From Streptomyces spongiae (GTDB lineage: Bacteria > Actinomycetota > Actinomycetes > Streptomycetales > Streptomycetaceae), in assembly GCF_009377185.1 (NCBI RefSeq), contig NZ_VJZC01000041.1, positions 1 through 36,447 of the forward strand: a stretch of DNA of 36,447 bases, given 5' to 3'. Both the position numbers and the translations under genes were made by a program. Within the stretch, counting starts at the first letter, position 1. Every line of letters begins with the position of its first letter. The notes beneath the pieces are model-generated. The model made no database searches, was not told the DNA's origin, and worked only from the letters and a program-made list of their open reading frames with translations. Below are positions 33,666 through 36,447 of this stretch, piece by piece.

Positions 33666-36293
33666 GTGGCTACCTTCTTGTACAAACTCGGCCGATTCGC
33701 CTTCCGGCGACGGCACTACATCGCCCTGTTCTGGGCCGCCCTGCTGGCCGCCGCCTGCGTCGCGGCCTTCAAGGCGCCCGCCGCAGGCTCATCGTCCTTC
33801 TCGATCCCCGGCATCGAGTCCCAGAAGGCCTACGACCTGCTGGCGCAGCGTTCGCCTGGCTCGAGCGCCGACGGAGGGGACGCCAACGTCGTCTTCAAGG
33901 CTCCCGCGGGCGAGAAGATGACAGACGCCGGCAACAAGGCCCTCGTCGAGCAGTCCGTCAAGGACCTCGGCAAGGGGCCCGAGGTCGATTCCGTCACCGA
34001 CCCGTTCACGCAGCGCAACGCGGTGAGCAAGGACGGGACGATCGCCTACGCGCAGGTGAAGTACACCGCCCCGGCCAAGGAACTGAAGGACTCCACCAAG
34101 GACTTCCTGGAGAAGACGGTGGAGGAGTCCCGGCGCTCCGGGGTGACCGTCGAGATCGGCGGTGACGTGCTCGACGAGACGGCCGAGACCGGTATCGGAG
34201 AGGTCATCGGTGTCGCCGTCGCCGCGGTCGTCCTCGTCGTCACACTGGGCTCGCTCGTCGCGGCCGGACTGCCGCTGCTGACCGCCCTCATCGGGGTGGG
34301 TATCGGAGTCGCGGGCATCACGGCCCTCGCCAACGCGCTCGACCTCGGCGACACCACCTCCATCCTGGCCATGATGATCGGCCTCGCCGTCGGTATCGAC
34401 TACGCCCTGTTCATCCTCTCCCGCTACCGGGGTGAACTGGCCGAGGGCCGCGAACGCGAGGACGCGGTCGGACGGGCCACGGGTACGGCGGGTTCGGCAG
34501 TGGTCTTCGCCGGGCTGACGGTCGTGATCGCACTCGTCGGCCTCTCGGTCGTCGACGTCCCGGTGCTGACCAAAATGGGTATCGCTGCGGCGTGCACGGT
34601 CGTGCTTGCGGTGCTGATCGCCCTCACGATGATCCCCGCGATGATCGGCTACGTGGGCCGGAAGATCCAGCCGACAGGCAAGAAGAGCAAGCGGTCCGTT
34701 GGTAGGAAGGCGCAGCAGAACACCGAGGGCAAGCCCAACATGGGCACCCGCTGGGGAAGCTTTGTCGTCCGCCGTCCCGCCGCCGTCCTGGTGCTGGGCG
34801 TGGTCGCCCTGGGGGTCATGGCCATCCCGGTGACCCAGCTGCAACTCGGGCTGGGCGACGACAGTACGAAGCCGGAGTCCACGACGCAGCGAAAGGCCTA
34901 CGACCTCCTCTCGGAAGGCTTCGGTCCCGGCTTCAACGGCCCGCTGATGATCGTCGTCGACACGAAGGAAAGCAGTGACCCGAAGGCGGCCGCCAGCACG
35001 GTGACCGACGAAATCAAGGGCCTGAAGGACGTCGCGACGGTCACCCCCGCGCTGTTCAACAAGGCCGGCGACACGGCGACGATCACCGTCGTCCCAAACT
35101 CCAAGCCATCCTCGACGCAGACCGAGGACCTGGTGCACGCCATCCGTGACAAGGCCGACGGCATCAAGGCCGACACAGACGCCCGGGTGCTGGTCACCGG
35201 CACGACCGCGATGAACATCGACTTCTCGCAGAAACTGACCAACGCGCTGATCCCCTACCTGGCGCTGGTGGTCGGCCTCGCCTTCCTGCTCCTGATGGTC
35301 GTCTTCCGCTCGATCCTCGTCCCGCTGAAGGCGGCGCTCGGTTTCCTGCTGTCAGTGCTGGCGGCGCTGGGCGCCGTGGTCGCGGTCTTCCAGTGGGGCT
35401 GGCTGGCCGGTCTGCTCGGTGTCGAGGAATCCGGCCCGATCATGTCATTGGTGCCGATCTTCATGATCGGCGTGATCTTCGGCCTGGCGATGGACTACGA
35501 GGTGTTCCTCGTGACCCGGATGCGTGAGGCCTACGTCCACGGTGAGGAGCCCAAGCAGGCGGTGGTGACCGGTTTCAAACACAGCGCACGCGTGGTCACG
35601 GCCGCCGCGATCATCATGATGGCCGTCTTCGCCGGCTTCATCAGCTCCAGCGAGTCCATGATCAAAATGATGGGCCTCGGGCTGGCGTCCGCGGTCTTCT
35701 TCGACGCGTTCATCGTCCGCATGGCCATCGTCCCCGCCGTCCTCGCGCTGCTCGGGAGGAGCGCCTGGTGGCTCCCCAAGTGGCTGGACCGCGCCCTGCC
35801 CAATGTGGACGTCGAGGGCGAGCGTCTCCGCGCACAGGACCAGCACCAGAGCGGGAACACGCAGGATCCGTCCACCGAGCCGCCCTCGGAGCGGCGGCCG
35901 GTGCTGGTGGGCGCCGGTGCCCTGCGGAAGTCGGCGGAGGCCGAGCCACAGGCGGCGTACGCCTCCACCGAGAGCGCGCCTGCCCCGGTTCCCGCGACGA
36001 GCGGGCCGTCCATCGAGGGTCAGGTGCGCGACGCGGAGGGCACGGGCGTCGACGGTGCCACGCTAACACTGATCTCCCTGACCGGGCGTCAGCTCGGCCG
36101 GACCGTGGCCGGGTCCGACGGCCGGTACTCGATGCCGACGCCGGGCTCCGGCTCGTACGTACTGACCGCGGCGGCCGACGGCCATCAACCGCGGGCCGCC
36201 ACCTTGGAGGTGGGCGAGGAGCCGCTGGCGTACGACGTGCTGCTTGCCGGGACCAGCGGGCCGGACGACGCGGGCCTGCCGAGGGCGCGTTGA
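33666..36293 (+). CDS. MMPL/RND-type transporter with C-terminal carboxypeptidase-like domain
   Basis: An 875-residue membrane protein of the MMPL family, proton-driven exporters of lipids, polyketides or drugs. Two repeats each show a first helix, a large extracellular loop and a five-helix block; MMPL signatures are GLAVGIDYALFILSRYRGEL and GLAMDYEVFLVTRMREAY. Residues 782-861 (SIEGQVRDAEGTGVDGATLT, GRYSMPTPGSGSYVLTAAAD) form a carboxypeptidase-regulatory-like beta-sandwich after a charged linker, an addition seen in some actinobacterial MMPL proteins. GTG 33666 has GGAG 8 bp upstream. A second repeat of the beta-sandwich (GALIVVTDVRGEVLATV) continues in another frame after 36270, so this C-terminus is probably shortened by a frameshift. 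Its TetR neighbour is broken. Confidence 0.9.
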   Translation: MATFLYKLGRFAFRRRHYIALFWAALLAAACVAAFKAPAAGSSSFSIPGIESQKAYDLLAQRSPGSSADGGDANVVFKAPAGEKMTDAGNKALVEQSVKDLGKGPEVDSVTDPFTQRNAVSKDGTIAYAQVKYTAPAKELKDSTKDFLEKTVEESRRSGVTVEIGGDVLDETAETGIGEVIGVAVAAVVLVVTLGSLVAAGLPLLTALIGVGIGVAGITALANALDLGDTTSILAMMIGLAVGIDYALFILSRYRGELAEGREREDAVGRATGTAGSAVVFAGLTVVIALVGLSVVDVPVLTKMGIAAACTVVLAVLIALTMIPAMIGYVGRKIQPTGKKSKRSVGRKAQQNTEGKPNMGTRWGSFVVRRPAAVLVLGVVALGVMAIPVTQLQLGLGDDSTKPESTTQRKAYDLLSEGFGPGFNGPLMIVVDTKESSDPKAAASTVTDEIKGLKDVATVTPALFNKAGDTATITVVPNSKPSSTQTEDLVHAIRDKADGIKADTDARVLVTGTTAMNIDFSQKLTNALIPYLALVVGLAFLLLMVVFRSILVPLKAALGFLLSVLAALGAVVAVFQWGWLAGLLGVEESGPIMSLVPIFMIGVIFGLAMDYEVFLVTRMREAYVHGEEPKQAVVTGFKHSARVVTAAAIIMMAVFAGFISSSESMIKMMGLGLASAVFFDAFIVRMAIVPAVLALLGRSAWWLPKWLDRALPNVDVEGERLRAQDQHQSGNTQDPSTEPPSERRPVLVGAGALRKSAEAEPQAAYASTESAPAPVPATSGPSIEGQVRDAEGTGVDGATLTLISLTGRQLGRTVAGSDGRYSMPTPGSGSYVLTAAADGHQPRAATLEVGEEPLAYDVLLAGTSGPDDAGLPRAR

Positions 36294-36428
36294 TTGTTGT
36301 CACCGATGTGCGCGGAGAGGTGCTGGCGACGGTCAGGTCCGTTCCCCAGGTTGTCTGCTCCGTCGGCGAACCGCCGGCAGTGACCCCACCGCACGCCACT
36401 TGCTGATCGTCAAAAAGCCATTTCACCC

Positions 36429-36447
36429 CTGTCTCTTATACACAGCT
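36429..36447 (+). other. Tn5 mosaic-end library adapter remnant (artefact)
   Basis: ctgtctcttatacaca followed by gct matches 16 bases of the synthetic Tn5 mosaic end used in tagmentation libraries. It is not part of the genome; the contig ends here. Confidence 0.85.

Noticed and set aside
33789..35138. 449-codon minus-strand frame under the MMPL gene
   Set aside because: Asp/His/Arg-rich shadow of a transmembrane gene with no start signals.
1..36447. CRISPR array, rRNA or intact tRNA genes
   Set aside because: No regular spacer-repeat pattern and no rRNA or tRNA signatures seen on either strand.

Overview
The window is high-GC DNA with GTG starts, AGGAGG ribosome sites and insertion sequences of the kind common in Streptomyces. 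I take it to be an accessory region of a Streptomyces-like actinomycete. No core gene is intact here. The last 19 bases carry a sequencing-library transposon end, so the right edge is a contig end and not biology.

Layout. (1) 1-9,160 is a gene graveyard: a truncated NAD-dependent DNA ligase, a tyrosine integrase, IS5 and IS630 transposase pieces, an AraC/GlxA tail, the 5' part of a group II intron, an alpha/beta-hydrolase tail, an HTH piece and split LysR pieces. The only intact genes are an SRPBCC protein, which lies between perfect IS701-type terminal repeats, and a TetR regulator. (2) 9,162-14,506 is an intact leftward operon: alpha/beta hydrolase, alpha/beta hydrolase, FAD aromatic monooxygenase, amidohydrolase, TetR. 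It appears to start from a leaderless promoter that overlaps a palindrome. (3) 15,569-20,610 is an IS5-type transposase gene split by a 4.6-kb insertion. The insertion has matching 15-bp ends from an IS66-type element and a perfect 8-bp target duplication (GTACCCGA). Its cargo is an intact carotenoid-cleavage-oxygenase (CCO) family gene with its own promoter and terminator, plus recombinase remnants. (4) 20,651-22,113 holds the tail of a further CCO gene and a frameshifted IS110 element. (5) 22,538-32,152 is an intact leftward catabolic island: VanB-type reductase; extradiol (VOC) dioxygenase, FAD hydroxylase, FAH-family hydrolase and IclR regulator in one operon; and aldehyde dehydrogenase plus a second CCO in another. 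(6) 32,948-36,293 has twin palindromic operators, a TetR gene that has lost its DNA-binding helices, and an MMPL transporter.

How the genes may work together (inference). A CCO-family oxygenase splits the C=C bond of a phenylpropene or stilbene-like aromatic to give an aryl aldehyde. The aldehyde dehydrogenase oxidises this to the acid. A VanB-type reductase could feed an O-demethylase whose oxygenase subunit is not here. The FAD hydroxylase, VOC dioxygenase and FAH hydrolase would then hydroxylate, open and hydrolyse the ring. The operon at 9-14 kb has the parts of a second aromatic or ester/amide pathway. Every catabolic gene is open and has good start signals, while nearly every transposase and remnant carries a frameshift, stop or truncation. 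That pattern suggests the catabolic genes are under selection and that they were assembled by mobile elements that have since decayed.
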